Notes under the pieces: generated by a model
The model's input: only the letters and a program-made list of their open reading frames with translations
Told to the model about the DNA's origin: nothing
The model's database searches: none
In this document: piece by piece, positions 1-11,650 of the stretch
Layout: each line of letters begins with the position of its first letter
Numbering within the stretch: position 1 is the stretch's first letter
Made by a program: the position numbers and the translations under genes
Origin: Agelaius tricolor
Lineage: Eukaryota > Chordata > Aves > Passeriformes > Icteridae
Direction of reading: 5' to 3'
DNA length: 64,000 bases
Assembly (NCBI GenBank): GCA_023055355.1
Contig: JALJCS010000001.1
Span: 67,869,381 to 67,933,380, forward strand

Positions 1-3000
1 CTCAGGGCACCTCAGGTCCAGCCTCTCACTGCAAACAGGCCGGTCACACAGCAAGTACCTCAATGTCATCCCAGTGCTTCTCATCCTCCCACTGGGGACC
101 CTTGAGGAGAGTCTTTTTGGAAGTGTTTCCATCTATTCCACACCCTCCTCTCAGGTGGCTGCAGACCAGCTCTCTTCCTTTCTTAGGCTGAACAAACCCA
201 GTTCCCTCATCTCCCTCCCTTGTATCTCATAGGCTGCAGTAATGGGTATTCCTGTGGATTTTCTTGCCTTTGTTTAAAAAGATGGATAACTGGAATGTTT
301 GGAAGCTGCATTTGAGAGGACAGGAAACAAGACCAAAAATATGGCTGTCCTCCCACTGCCTAACACTAAAATAAAGAAAAGCTTGCCTTTGAATTGGAAC
401 AGGAAAGACAGTACCCATTACACAGAAGAGAAGAATTCCTTACTATGGTTTTTCAGCTTTTCAATTACAGATTGTATCAGGCATGCCATGGTAAAATGTA
501 GTAAGCAGCTCTGAAGAGATGAAGCAGCTGATATTAATATATACACAGATGTGGAAGGTAAAAAAATCCATAGCAGTTATCATAATAAATGCTGATTTTA
601 CCCATTTCCTTTTGTTCAAAAATAATTTTTGTTATGAATACATGTATTTAAATATATTTGAACATAAAAATACATATATTATGAGTAATAAATTCATAAC
701 AAATGTCTTCTTTTTAGATATGGGTACCTTAACTGCATTCATGAAATCTTTGGACAGGGTTGTCAGTTTGTAATGTGCTGCTGAGCATGTGTGAGTCCCA
801 CTGGCCCCTGTCATTTTCTCACTGTCACACAAAGCTGTTGAGGGTCACTATGTGTTGTAGCCTTCCCTTCCCAGTGAGCAGAGTGTATCCCTGCTGCCAG
901 GGCTGTGATATGAGTGCTGTCACAGCCCCATCCTCTCCTTGTACCCTTTTGCACTGTGCCTCCAGTAAGTGTGATGAAAGGCATCTCTGCACCCAGGCAG
1001 GGATGCTGGGCCACTAGCTGTTCCTTTTACTGACTCTCAGATAAAACAGGTTTCCTGCCAAGAAAATTCACATTGGCTTTGCCTCTGCAAGGGGGTCTCT
1101 CCCCAAGTGGAAATTCATTATTTATTTCCTCCAAGAACAAGTGATTTCCTCATAAGGCTGACCTATTTCTGTAGATCATGCTCCAGTTTCCGCTGCTGTA
1201 GCTGTCTGTACAGTTGTGCTAATGTGCTGGATTTACATCAGTAAAGCCGCCACTCCTGTCACAGGTGGCAATTTGTACTGAATAATTGTAGCAGAGCTCG
1301 TGCACAAGAACCCATATAAAGTGTATATTGTGCATATTTATTGTACATATGAAATATAGTGGGTTATAGGAAAATACATGCACTTTTGTGGTACTTTGAA
1401 CAGTACTCAGGCATAAATGAGATTTTGTGTGCTGTACATACCCCTGTTCTATGTTACTTTGAGAATATTTGTTCATTATTATTTTATTCTTGTTTTTCCT
1501 ATTAAATATTAACTGCAACACAGCCTTATTATTTAAGACTACTACCTCCAGAGATTTACTGCACATTTCACACCTTTTTTTAATGTAATTTTAGTCTGAT
1601 AATTTTTGACTTGTTATAAATTTCTCAGTGTAGAATCACTGCACTAGGTTTACACCATAGTAACACATAACTCAGTGTGGAATGTTGATCTCACCTTTTG
1701 CCTGACAGTTAAATAGAGGAAAAAGAGGAGATTTGTGCTTATTTTGAAATGTGGACACACTAGCACAGTGTTTACCAACTATTATTATCTTGATGCAAAT
1801 TTTCTCAGCCATGTTTTATCACTCTGAAATTTGGGTTCAAAAGGAAAAATATATATTTTTAAAAATGCAGGTTGCTAGTGTTCACCTTTTTGGTGGCAAA
1901 TCATTGATCTGCTTGAAATTCATTCTATCATGCAACCAGAACTGGAACTGGTTTGGACATGAAAAGCTGATGATGAGCACAGTGGTGGGGTTGCCATTGT
2001 GGCTTGCCATGGCTTCACACACCTTTAAAACACTTTGAATAACAGCTGAAAAGGTAATATGTGGCATGTCAAAATTTGCAAGCATGGAGGGTTGTTTCCC
2101 TGAGGGTAAGTGTGCTTCATACTTATGGAGCAGGTGGAAAAAGCAATCTGTAAAAATTCATCCCATATTCCATCAGGAGCTCCTGGACTATGTGCGGTCA
2201 TCTCTGAAGGACTGTGCTGGAGGGCTTCCCAACTCTACTGCCCCAAGGCTGTCTGTCAGAAAGATTTATCCCAGAGACACAAACACTAGAAGCTCTGGCT
2301 TCTTAGAAGTTGGGGTAGTCTGATTATCAAAGTTGAACAGATGCCATAGGCTCAGAAATTTGGGGGTTTTCTGAAAATTATTTTTATGAAGCAGTGAAGT
2401 CAGGGGAAGCCTGAAAACGATAATATGTGTAAGTGACTGATCATTGATTTTATTTTCTTTTTCTTTGTCCCCAGTCACACAATTATGGCTCTCTGTATCT
2501 ATTTTCATGACATTATGGTAAATTCATTTTTTGTAGGGAATCAGACAGTGATTTGAACCTTCCAGAGTAGCCTTGACACTTTGAGAGTTAATGCCTTCTG
2601 TCTAATTTTGTAGAAGTCTTAAGTGTGATTCAGCTCTCATGGTTTAATCTAACTTTTTTTATTTACAATGTCCAAGTGTTTAGCTGTTTGCTATTTTCTG
2701 GACTAGAAAAAAACTTAAAAACCAAAACAAAATAAAATATTTGAAAATTTATTTTTAAATTCTTCCTTTACAGGATCAGGAGACTCTTGTCTTGTCATCT
2801 GTTTTTATAATATTCTCTGCACGGTGCTTCTTTTTTCAAAACTCTCCTGCAGCTAACAGATTCAGAAAAGGAAACCTGCAAATCAACTCAAGTCCATTAT
2901 TTAAAATAAACAAATGTAATCTTCAGCAAGACTTATTTTGGTGTGGACAAAGACTCTAGTCTTAGGTAGAGTGGATAAAAACACTTTTAAAATAGATAGT

Positions 3001-5233
3001 CATTAAACAAGACACTCTAGCATTCACATTAGCACAAACAGAAACAGTTAAATTAGAAATCAAATCAGAAAAAAAAAATTATCCCATTTAATTTGATTTT
3101 TCACTTCATATGTATTCATTTAAACTGTTTACAATAAATAAACTGATTCTGTTTGTGATCATTTATATAAAATTACATATATTGATGTTCACGCATATTC
3201 CACATTGAATTGTGGCTTTTATTGGTAGATCTGTCATTTCTGAAATTTATTGTATATAATTAATGAGTCTTCATCAAATAATGGAAGATAAATTCCATCT
3301 GAGTTTGAAAACAATCTATTCCTTGTAGAATATAAACAGTATCCATTTTATAAATAAATCTACATACTGTCAACACATTATTGACTAATCTCCTCAAGCC
3401 TGATGGGAAACCAGTCCTTTCTGCAGATACAGAATGACTGTAAAATGATAGGACTTTTAACAACATTATTCTCAGGGAGCTTAACTACTGCCCTGAAAAA
3501 ATTTAAGTCATTTACTTCATGCAATACACCTTGGAAAGAGGGAAAATATTTATATGCAGCTTTTCTCCAAAAGTGTTTTCAAATCTCTCTTCTTTTCTCT
3601 GAAACCTCAAAGGTGGTGATGATTGCCATGGCACAGCCCTTAGAAGGCATTTTATTTTCCTTGTGAACAACCCAGCTGAAAATCCTTTAACTCAGAGCAG
3701 GTCTTATTCATGATACATTAGGAACCCTTGAGAGCTCCCTCTTAAGGGATTTATCACATTTGTTTCCCTCACTGTCTCTGCTGCACATAGGAGTGATAAC
3801 AAACACTGTTTGGATCTAATGCTACAATCTATATCTCTAAATATCACTGGCATCAAAGAATCAGACCATTATGATTTTCAAAGCCTCATTCACACAACTG
3901 AGAGACAAGTTCATTGTCTTCTTGATGTGACTATTAATATCCCCCCAGGGAGAGCTTATAGGTTCACAGAGGCGTTTTCTAGGGTTTGTTTGTTTGTTTG
4001 CTTTCCAGAGCCAACTTATTAGCTCTCAAAGATACTGTACATGATACTGGCACGATTTCTCAGAGCAGTAGTTGAGATGTTTTATTAGGTATTTCAGCTG
4101 AACATTTACTCTCTGAAACTGAGCTATCCAAAGAGGGCTTTTGGGACACTATCAATTCGGTCTAATGTATGAGCTCAAATTATTGTATCATTATAATATG
4201 CTGCTTGGTGTCTTTTGCCATTGATTTGCCTACATTTTTTAAATTGCTCAATCAGAAGCCATTTATCTGATAAATTATTAATGAATAAATGTTTGTGATG
4301 GAAAAACAAAATACTCAGCATTGCAAATCATGTATCCTACAGGCAACAACAGTCAGAAGTAAACTGCTCTTGAGCCAAGTAAGTGGTTTATGTAATGTGG
4401 ATGGAAATTATATGTTGACATAAACACTTCATTGCAAAGAAAGGATGGCTACTATTCTCCTAGACTTTTACAAGACTCTTGTGCATTTATATGTTCTTTC
4501 ATAGGTACAAAATTTAGTTTCAAGTGTGCAAAGGCATCTGCAATTTTCAGACTCCAACCATACTGCAAAGTTGCTCAGACTGGTTGTTCTTTGCAATATT
4601 TTTGTAGAAACCTTTTGATTTAATGTTGATCCTCTACTCACAAGTATTTTTTTTCAGCTAACAAAATAATTGCAGAGTTAATGTCTTTTGGCAGGTCACA
4701 TTGACATTGATGATTTTGAGGGCTTAACTGTATTCCAAATTCCTTGAGACTTGATTTACTTTGAATGAAAGTAGATACGTTCATGCCCGAAGCTAGAAAT
4801 TGTAGTACAGGGTTTGCAATTAAATACCATATTCACATTTGTCTCTGTGACCCACGTCTTCAATATGGAGGCATAGTCAGATTATTAAAAAAACCTCAAA
4901 AAACCACAGAAAATAAAAAAAAAAAGACAGGATCGTCTAAACAATTCTCACTAAATGCTGTTACCATTTTCTCCAGATGTGTTTTGCATTGTCCTCAGTG
5001 TAAAAGTAGTTTTTCCAATGATTTACAAAATGGCTACAAAATACATTTCTGGTCAATGTCAAGGGTGAAATGTAGCAGAGTAGCAGTAGAACGAACAATA
5101 TATTACCTCTCTCCAGTAAATATCTAACATTCCTTTTCTTGTAACTCACTTAAAGTAAGCGTAATTAGCCATTTTCAGTCATTAGGTATGACTTTTGTTT
5201 GGGACTCAGTATTATGAAATGCATTTGTTGCAA

Positions 5234-5261
5234 TTTTCCTTCCCCCTTCCCCTTCCCTTCT
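5234..5261 (+). repeat. Pyrimidine tract (TTCCCC-like)
   Basis: An uninterrupted run of 28 C/T bases built from TTCC, CCCTT and CCCC units. It is followed 13 bases later by a CAG (AG at 5274-5275), with CTAAC in between, so it resembles a polypyrimidine tract and splice acceptor. No coding exon follows in any frame. It may simply be a low-complexity tract. Confidence 0.6.
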
Positions 5262-7431
5262 AACCTGTGCTCCAGATTCCAGGCTGCCAATGTTTACAAG
5301 ACACTGACACAGTACTTCCAGAAACATGACCTGGCATGCACTACCTCTGGGGCCCTACTGCAAAAAATTTCTTTTCATTCATCCTCAGGGAAACTGAGGG
5401 TTTGGGTTATTTCATTTCTTTGGTTTATTGGGTGGTTTTGATTTTTTTTTATTTTCAAATATGCAGCAAGTGTCTTCTCTTTTTGTACAGGCTCAGCAAG
5501 TTGTACACCATTTCGGCAGAGATGCCTGATCTTTCCATCTGCATACCTGGAGGTGCTTTATTCCCTGAATGGTCTTTTCAGTAACCACTAAAGACTTCTT
5601 GGGACTGAACACTGGAACAGATGAGTTAAATCCTTCTGGAATGTTCTTCATCAGACACAGACGTACGGGACTTTCTGGATGTGCCTAAGGACACAAAGGT
5701 CAGTGTCTTCCCTAAAAGCCTCAGGTTTCAGGACTGTTTCATTCCATCTTTAGCACCAGGGACTATGTTTCAATTTGTTGCTTGAACAGGGACACAGATG
5801 AGTAAAATGGTGATTAACAAAACATTTATATAGATGTGATCATTCTTTTAACTGCCTCATTATAAATGTGCTTAGTGAGGTCAGGCAACCTAAAGGCTTC
5901 TAAATGACTAGCTGGCCACCAAGAGAAAGCTGTGCCCATGCTCTGAGCTCGATTGCCATTAATCATTTTGTGGCATTTCTTCTAGACTTGTGTTTTGTGC
6001 ATTTCAACCACCTCTCACTTGATTTACAACCTGTAAAAAGGGGACAATATTCTATTTTGTTCATGAGATGATTCTTTACAGTCAGTGGGGGTCAGAGTGT
6101 TTGTTAACTGTGTGCTTGATTGCTCTAGATGGCATGGAGGCTTTAGGGGAATGCCAAAGACATTCATAGCATGTTGGAAAAAATTAATTTCTTATTAATG
6201 GCAGCTATTCATATTCCAGAAACTGTGTGATTTTGATAATATGCTTCATCTACCCTTTGATTTCTCCTAAAATATTATTTAATCTGCTGATATTATTCTG
6301 ACACTACTTTGCCATCTCAGGAAATCAACCTTGACCAGAACAATTCACTGACATAATTTTTCTATGGTATGATTGAAAACATAGAAGAAATAATTTTGTA
6401 AGCAGATACATGCTCAGAAAGGTGGTAGAATGTGTGTGGGCATATGTGCTCGTCAAGTCATGTCTCAGACACATAACTGACAAGGAAAGTAGCAGGATCA
6501 TAAAGATACATCAGGATTTTCAGCACTAATCATAACACTATAAAAACCACTATGTTTATAATGATGTGGATCATGCTATGAGCAGTAGAGAAGAAAAGTG
6601 AACAATCCTAACCTTGATTTTATTCTATGATTGCCATCTGTTTTTCATTTTTTGCAGAATATTCTTCAGGATTCATGCTCTGTCTGGGTTTGGGGGAAGA
6701 GGGGGAAAAGTTGTTTTCAGTTTCATTGAGTCAACTTCATCTTATTTCATAGGGACATTGAAAAAAAACCCTGGTTTTACAGATACTACTTTTTCTTATT
6801 AAGCATCTCCTATTAAGTCCATTAAAATCTATTAAAATAATTTCAGGAAACCTATTGGCTAAAGCGGACAGAACTCAAACTTGATGTAATTAAACTATAT
6901 AAATTGAGTTCTGCTTTTTCTTTTTTGTGGAGGGTTTCTAGTGCTATCATCTGAATAATAGCTTTCTAATCAGCCTACTTCTATCTGCTACCCTAGCTAC
7001 CATTTGAGTTTGTATTCTAAACACCAACTCCCCGTATAAAATAAACAAAAGATAAAAATATCATCCCTCATCAAAAAGAAGTTTGCCCATTGGCACCAAA
7101 TATCTACTGCAGATAGGAGGAGAAACAAAACAAACAAAAAAACCAATACAGTTTTATTTTATCTAAGTTCTATTGAAGTTACAGAGAATCTTTGTAACAG
7201 ACTTCAGTAGGAACAAGAAGATGAGTATAAAAATACAGACTCCATTTAAAAGAAGGTTAGAGGGGTTGCAAGATTGTACAAAGTTTGCTGTGTGGAGGAG
7301 AGCTGTGTTAGTTTTGTGAGGTGCCCTCAATGTGATGCCTAAATATTTTCCAAGAAAATCAAATTGATATAAGAACATATGTTGTAACTTTAATATGTGG
7401 ACTTTTTAAGTAATATTACATCGTTTATACC

Positions 7432-7446
7432 TGTGTGTGTGTGTGT
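7432..7446 (+). repeat. (TG)n dinucleotide run
   Basis: A 15-base perfect TG run in otherwise ordinary AT-rich sequence. It is short for a microsatellite and no function is suggested. Confidence 0.8.
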
Positions 7447-7663
7447 ATTCTGTGAGGTTAATGAATATCTCAGTTACAGAGTTAAAATGCCAAATGTGTT
7501 GTAAACTCCATCTTCCTGCATTGTATGTTTGTGCCTGGGACGTTTGTGTAATCGGTCTGTATGTGACTGATAAATAAACATAAAGGATAGGATTATGGGT
7601 TTGGCTAGCTCAGCATAGTTGTTGATAGAACCTTGCTGGTTTAGGACAGATAATGCTGGAAGA

Positions 7664-8428
7664 TAGGATCGTGGAATGGTTTAGGATGGCAGGGATCTTG
7701 TAGGTCATCAGTTACAACCCCCCTGCCATGGGCCAGGACACCTTCCAGTAGACCAGGCTGCCAAAGCCTCATCCAGCCTGGCCTTGAATATATCCAGGGT
7801 ATCCACAACTTCTCTGGGACACCTCTGCCACTACTTCACCACTGTGAATAAAGAATTTCTTCCCAACATTTAATCTAAACCTACTCTCTTTCAGGTTAAA
7901 GCCATTGCCCCTTGTCCTGTCACTATTTGCCAATATAAAAAGTCCCTCATCCTCCTTGTTATAAACCCTCTTAAGGTACTGGAAAGCTGCTATAAGGTCT
8001 CCCAGAAGCCTTCTATTCTCCAGGCTGAACAACACAAGTTCTCTTAGCCTGTCTTCATAGGGGAAGTGCTCCATCCCTGTAATCACCTTAGTGGCTCTCC
8101 TCTGGACCTGCTCCGGGAGGTCCATATGTTTCTTATGCTGAGGACTCTGGACCTGGATGCAGCATGCAGGTGGGGCCTCACAAGGGCAGAGCTGAGGAGG
8201 AGAACCACCTCCCTCAACCTGCTGCTGACCTTTCTCTTTTGAAGCAGTCACAAGATGTGGTTGGCCTTCTGGGCAATGAGAGAATAGTGTTGGCTCATGT
8301 CCAGTTTTTCCTCCATGAGAAACCCCAAGTCCTTCTCCACAGGGCTGCTCTCAATGAGTTTGTCTCCCAGTACTCATACCCAGAACTTGCACTTGGACTT
8401 GTTGTACTTCGTGAGATTAAGTATCCTC
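7664..8428 (-). mobile_element. CR1 LINE, 5'-truncated, minus strand
   Basis: CR1 non-LTR retrotransposon fragment read on the minus strand. Its 3' end lies at the left (GGAATGGTTTAGG, then the CCCCCCTGCCATGGGC box). The plus strand shows the familiar antisense CR1 landmarks: CATCCAGCCTGGCCTTGAA, AAGAATTTCTTCCCAACAT, AGGTCTCCCAGAAGCC, CTCTCCTCTGGACCTGCTC, and GTCCTTCTCCACAGGGCTGC. Homology fades near 8425 after a GCACTTGGACTTGTTGTAC segment, so the copy is 5'-truncated, as is usual for CR1, and most of ORF2 is missing. No target-site duplication was evident. Divergence from the remembered consensus is moderate, so it is not a very recent insertion. CR1 membership is firm; the subfamily is not assigned. 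Confidence 0.93.
7769..8251 (-). pseudogene. Broken CR1 ORF2 C-terminal remnant
   Basis: A 160-codon open frame inside the minus-strand CR1. From about residue 38 it follows the end of CR1 ORF2, downstream of the reverse-transcriptase catalytic core. Visible motifs are VQRRATK (49-55), EDRLREL (66-72), LFSLENRRL (74-82), DRTRGNGF (111-118) and RFRLNVGKKFF (124-134). After residue 134 the reading leaves the CR1 frame (near window position 7847). The expected continuation lies in a neighbouring frame, so a small indel has shifted it. The ATG at 8251 is not a real start; residues before about 35 also look out of register. No endonuclease or RT catalytic domain is present. It is a dead fragment, not a host gene. 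Confidence 0.88.
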
Positions 8429-8495
8429 CATATCTTTCACTTTGCTTACAGTATTGCTACTAAAGCATACATTCATTAATACCAATATTTGGTAT

Positions 8496-8519
8496 TTTGG
8501 ATATAAATTTGGATATAAA
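8496..8519 (+). repeat. 12-bp tandem duplication
   Basis: Two adjacent perfect copies of TTTGGATATAAA. Probably replication slippage. Confidence 0.85.
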
Positions 8520-8888
8520 CTGGTGTAAAAAAATTTGCTTTATTTTTCATTTTTGTGGATTTCATGGCTGATGCCACAAAAAATGTTGCAAACATTATTT
8601 GATAGATTGGAGAACAAATTGTCTTTGACAGGTAATAGACATGTTTGTTTAAACAGTGCAAATCAAAATGAATAAGCTAAATTATCTGACTGACTGTAAA
8701 ACTGGTGGAGTTCTACCTGTCCAAATTTTCCATGGTTAATTTTTGTTACTGGCTGAATTTTATCAAAGGTGTGCAACTAGATTTATACACAAGGCCTGCA
8801 AAAGCTTAGGTATCAAAAGTAGGAAAATACCCTGATTTAAGTGAATAAATTATGGTTATACTGAATTGAGTACCTATAATGTGCATTT

Positions 8889-8906
8889 GGGGGGGGGGGG
8901 GGGGGG
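8889..8906 (+). repeat. Poly-G homopolymer, 18 bases
   Basis: Eighteen consecutive G residues in an AT-rich context. G homopolymers this long are uncommon compared with A/T runs. The run can in principle form a G-quadruplex and is a frequent site of sequencing length error, so its exact length is uncertain. Confidence 0.9.
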
Positions 8907-9941
8907 TAGGAAAGGCTTGTGAACTGGGAACATTTGGCATAACCTGAGATTTAAAACTGATCCTTGAGATTTTGTGCTAAGCCTACAGCATACAGACTGT
9001 ATCCTGGAGGCTACAACTTTCTCCCAGAGGTTGGGAGGAGAGTCCCCTGACACAGGAAACACTGAATTCTGCCCTTCCATGTCCTAGGAGGTTGAATTAA
9101 TGTGTGGAAACAAAAATGTCTTCTGTCAAATATATTTTGTGACAAAAAACCCCAGAAGTGATCTATCCACCATTTCAGAAGTAGGTCAGAGCTGTGAATC
9201 CTAATCTAAAGCAACAAGACTGAAACTCAGCATAAGGTCCCTTAAGATCCAGAAAAACAGGTTGTGTTTAAGATATGTCTGGACCCTTGTCATCACCTTT
9301 GCCTGTCTCATTGGTCCTCCTGAGAACCACCTTTCACACGAGAGTGACCTCATCTTCCTCTCAGCCAGTGCTTCTTATCAGAAAGCATAAAGCTACATAC
9401 AAACAATGTAACAGCAAAATAAGGCTTGGGAATGAGTTTGATCCCTGGCTCCTGCTCATCCATCCAATCTATTCACTTGTTTCCTTGGTTTTGCCCCACA
9501 GTCCCATGAAATGCTCAGTAGATTTCAGGGAGCAGGCAGGGAAGGGACAGTTTCCAAGAAGCAGCTGAGAATACAGGCACCTTTTTTTTGCGGTAGAGAG
9601 ACAGGCTCACTCAAACTATGGGCAAGAGAATTAGTCCTGGTTTGTTCAACTTAGAAACACACATCCTGCCAAGTGTTGCAAAGCCCAGATCCCCACTGCC
9701 TCCAGTGGGAACACAGACATCTTTTATCGTGAATGTTTTCACTGGTCACCACTTAAAGGACAGAGAATTTGAGGAGAATAAGCCGAGACATCTCCTCTTC
9801 CATTTTGAACTCTTAAAGAGGATGTAATGAAAAGTATTTGCAGTATGTATTGCTTTCTCACAGTAGAAAGCAATTGCTCAAACAACTACAGTGGCCTCTA
9901 ATCCTTATCCCCAGGGCCTTTTTCTTTTTTTTTTTTTTCCT

Positions 9942-9977
9942 TTCATGTCATTTCTGGCTTTAATGAAATGACATGAA
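9942..9977. repeat. Inverted repeat, 13-bp arms
   Basis: TTCATGTCATTTC (9942-9954) is matched perfectly by its reverse complement at 9965-9977, across a 10-base loop. A T-rich tract (about 9920-9941) lies directly before it. The arms do not extend further. It could form a small stem-loop or be a relic of a short inverted-repeat transposon; no known element was recognised. Confidence 0.85.
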
Positions 9978-11427
9978 TGAAGTTATGTTTACCGTGCTAC
10001 TCTTGTGGCAGAAGCTTATCCCCTGTGTCTTCTTGTAAACTCATGGTCTTTTGCTCTCTTTTGTATATAGTCTTTTCTGGAAACTTTCAATATGATTTGA
10101 CCTTAGTAGCATGTTAGACATCACATCTATTAGCTGATTCTGATATCTGTCATGCAATTTCCTCCCATGTAAATTAAAAAACTTCTAAACATAGATTTTT
10201 TTCCAGTAAAAAATGATGAGAGAGATATGATAATAAGCTTTAACAATATAACAATTAAATAATTAAAGCATAAACCCATAAATTCTAGACACTTTGTCTC
10301 TTCTATTAAAAATGTGAATATCAAACATTTTTTACAAGAGGTAGCAAAGGATTTATGGCTTTCCCTCTCTCAATAATTTAATTCATGTAAGATTTAAAAA
10401 ATATTTGACTTAAGAAAATGTGGGCATTTTTACTTACTTGGAAAAAAGGCATTTTAAACAGCAGGATGTAATTTCAGACTATTTGCAGTCAAGAGGCCTC
10501 TGCTGAGCAAAATACTCATTCAATTTAGGAATGCAGATTATAATAATTTTCCTATCTCCCTCACAGCAGGATTCCTGCCATCGTTTTGCAAACCCACAGG
10601 TTGCAGTATTGAATGACTAGCTAACTTCAGTTTCAGGTAACACACGCTTTAAATGTGTTCTCATTAGCTCAACTTAGTTATAATGCAAAGCTGCTTAGTT
10701 TCACCAAGTGAAATGGGATACACTTAAATTGCCTCATCTAATATAATACTCCTTAATACATGCAAAGTGGTTTATGATGGCAAAGCTTGTAGAGCATGAA
10801 AATCAGCAGGGAAAGTAAGGTTTTCTGGCTAAAATTGTCAAAAAGAAGTCCTATTTTATATCATTTCTTTTTAAAGAGGTTAAGAATGAGGAAAGACAGA
10901 TTGGAGTAAAAAATAATCAGTCTAGAAAAATGTAAATTTAGCACATTAACCTTTTAATATATCAGCTCTACCAAACAAGAAAATTATCAACTAAAGCTGT
11001 TCTTTCAGTAATATCCTTTGCACTGTAAAATTAAATGTAAAATACACGGTGTCCAAAATGTATTGCAGTAAGAAACAATATTCTTCATTCTATCTATTTA
11101 ATGCAGTGAGTCTTATATTGTGCACCATGTTTCCATTTGCTAGTATTACAACAATAGCAATATCCAGCTTGGTGTGGCTGTATTAATTTGCAGGGACTTT
11201 TTAATTTCAGGCAAAGAATTACTTATCTCTCTTCCTCCTTTAAATGCTGAATGAATACACCCCAATCTTGTATACTTTGCAGACACAAATTATGGTTTCA
11301 GTAGGACCCCAGAAAAACTGGTAACATCATTTCCTTTTCTTCCCAATATCCTGCACCTGCAGTCTGACCATAAGACTATAAATCCTTTTCCTACATCCCT
11401 TTCCAATGCTTCCAGAAAACTCCAGAG

Positions 11428-11650
11428 AGGTGCTAAGCTGCTGCAGGCTTTGCAGATGACACCCAAGTGTATATCTCACTTTCTGCAGATGTAACCAGAG
11501 CCATCATAAAGATGTTGCACTGCCTAGAGGAAAATGGCTCCTGGAGAAGAGCATCTGGCTGAGAATAAATTTGGGTGAGATCCAGACAATACTGGTTGAA
11601 AGACAGAAATGTTCCAGACAGCCAGTTGAGCAAGATTCCTATGTTCATGC
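11428..11650 (+). mobile_element. Decayed L2-like LINE reverse-transcriptase relic
   Basis: From 11446 the plus strand reads FADDTQVYISLS, which matches the catalytic (Y/F)ADDTQLY box of L2/CR1-clade non-LTR reverse transcriptases. It is followed by a Cys-Leu-Glu segment and W-RRAS, and then, after a one-base frame change, LRINLGEIQTILV. This order (ADD box, a CLE segment, W-MRAS, then LRLN-KTE-LLVG) is typical of L2-type elements and unlike the avian CR1 equivalent, where ADDTQ is followed by a different sequence. Stops and a frameshift show it is long dead. Both ends are indistinct and nothing clear is seen beyond about 11650. L2 assignment is from memory of motifs; another jockey-superfamily clade is possible. 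Confidence 0.62.

Larger units (their letters stand above)
1..7660. other. Unique non-coding stretch, no gene seen
   Basis: AT-rich sequence with no recognised gene or dispersed repeat. Open frames on both strands are short, overlap one another and resemble no family known to me. Short simple-sequence features include a (GTTT)4 run at 3984-4000, a 28-nt pyrimidine tract at 5234-5261 and a (TG)n run at 7432-7446. A-rich patches lie near 2705-2740 and 4905-4927. The only exon-like signals are at 5234-5699 and are listed as a weak finding. This is probably intergenic or intronic DNA; absence of a gene is judged by eye only. Confidence 0.6.
8429..11425. other. Unique non-coding stretch
   Basis: No gene seen between the CR1 copy and the L2-like relic. 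It holds a 12-bp tandem duplication (8496-8519), an 18-base poly-G run (8889-8906) and a T-rich tract followed by a 13-bp-arm inverted repeat (9921-9977). Between 10.1 and 11.3 kb the sequence is AT-rich and repeat-free. The open frames at 8874-9080, 9275-9568 and 9618-9827 show no recognisable domain. Confidence 0.6.

Noticed and set aside
1219..1566. 115-codon minus-strand open frame
   Set aside because: No motif, no homologue recognised, AT-rich composition.
4765..5127. 120-codon plus-strand open frame
   Set aside because: Includes translation of an A-rich tract as lysines and has no recognisable domain or exon signals.
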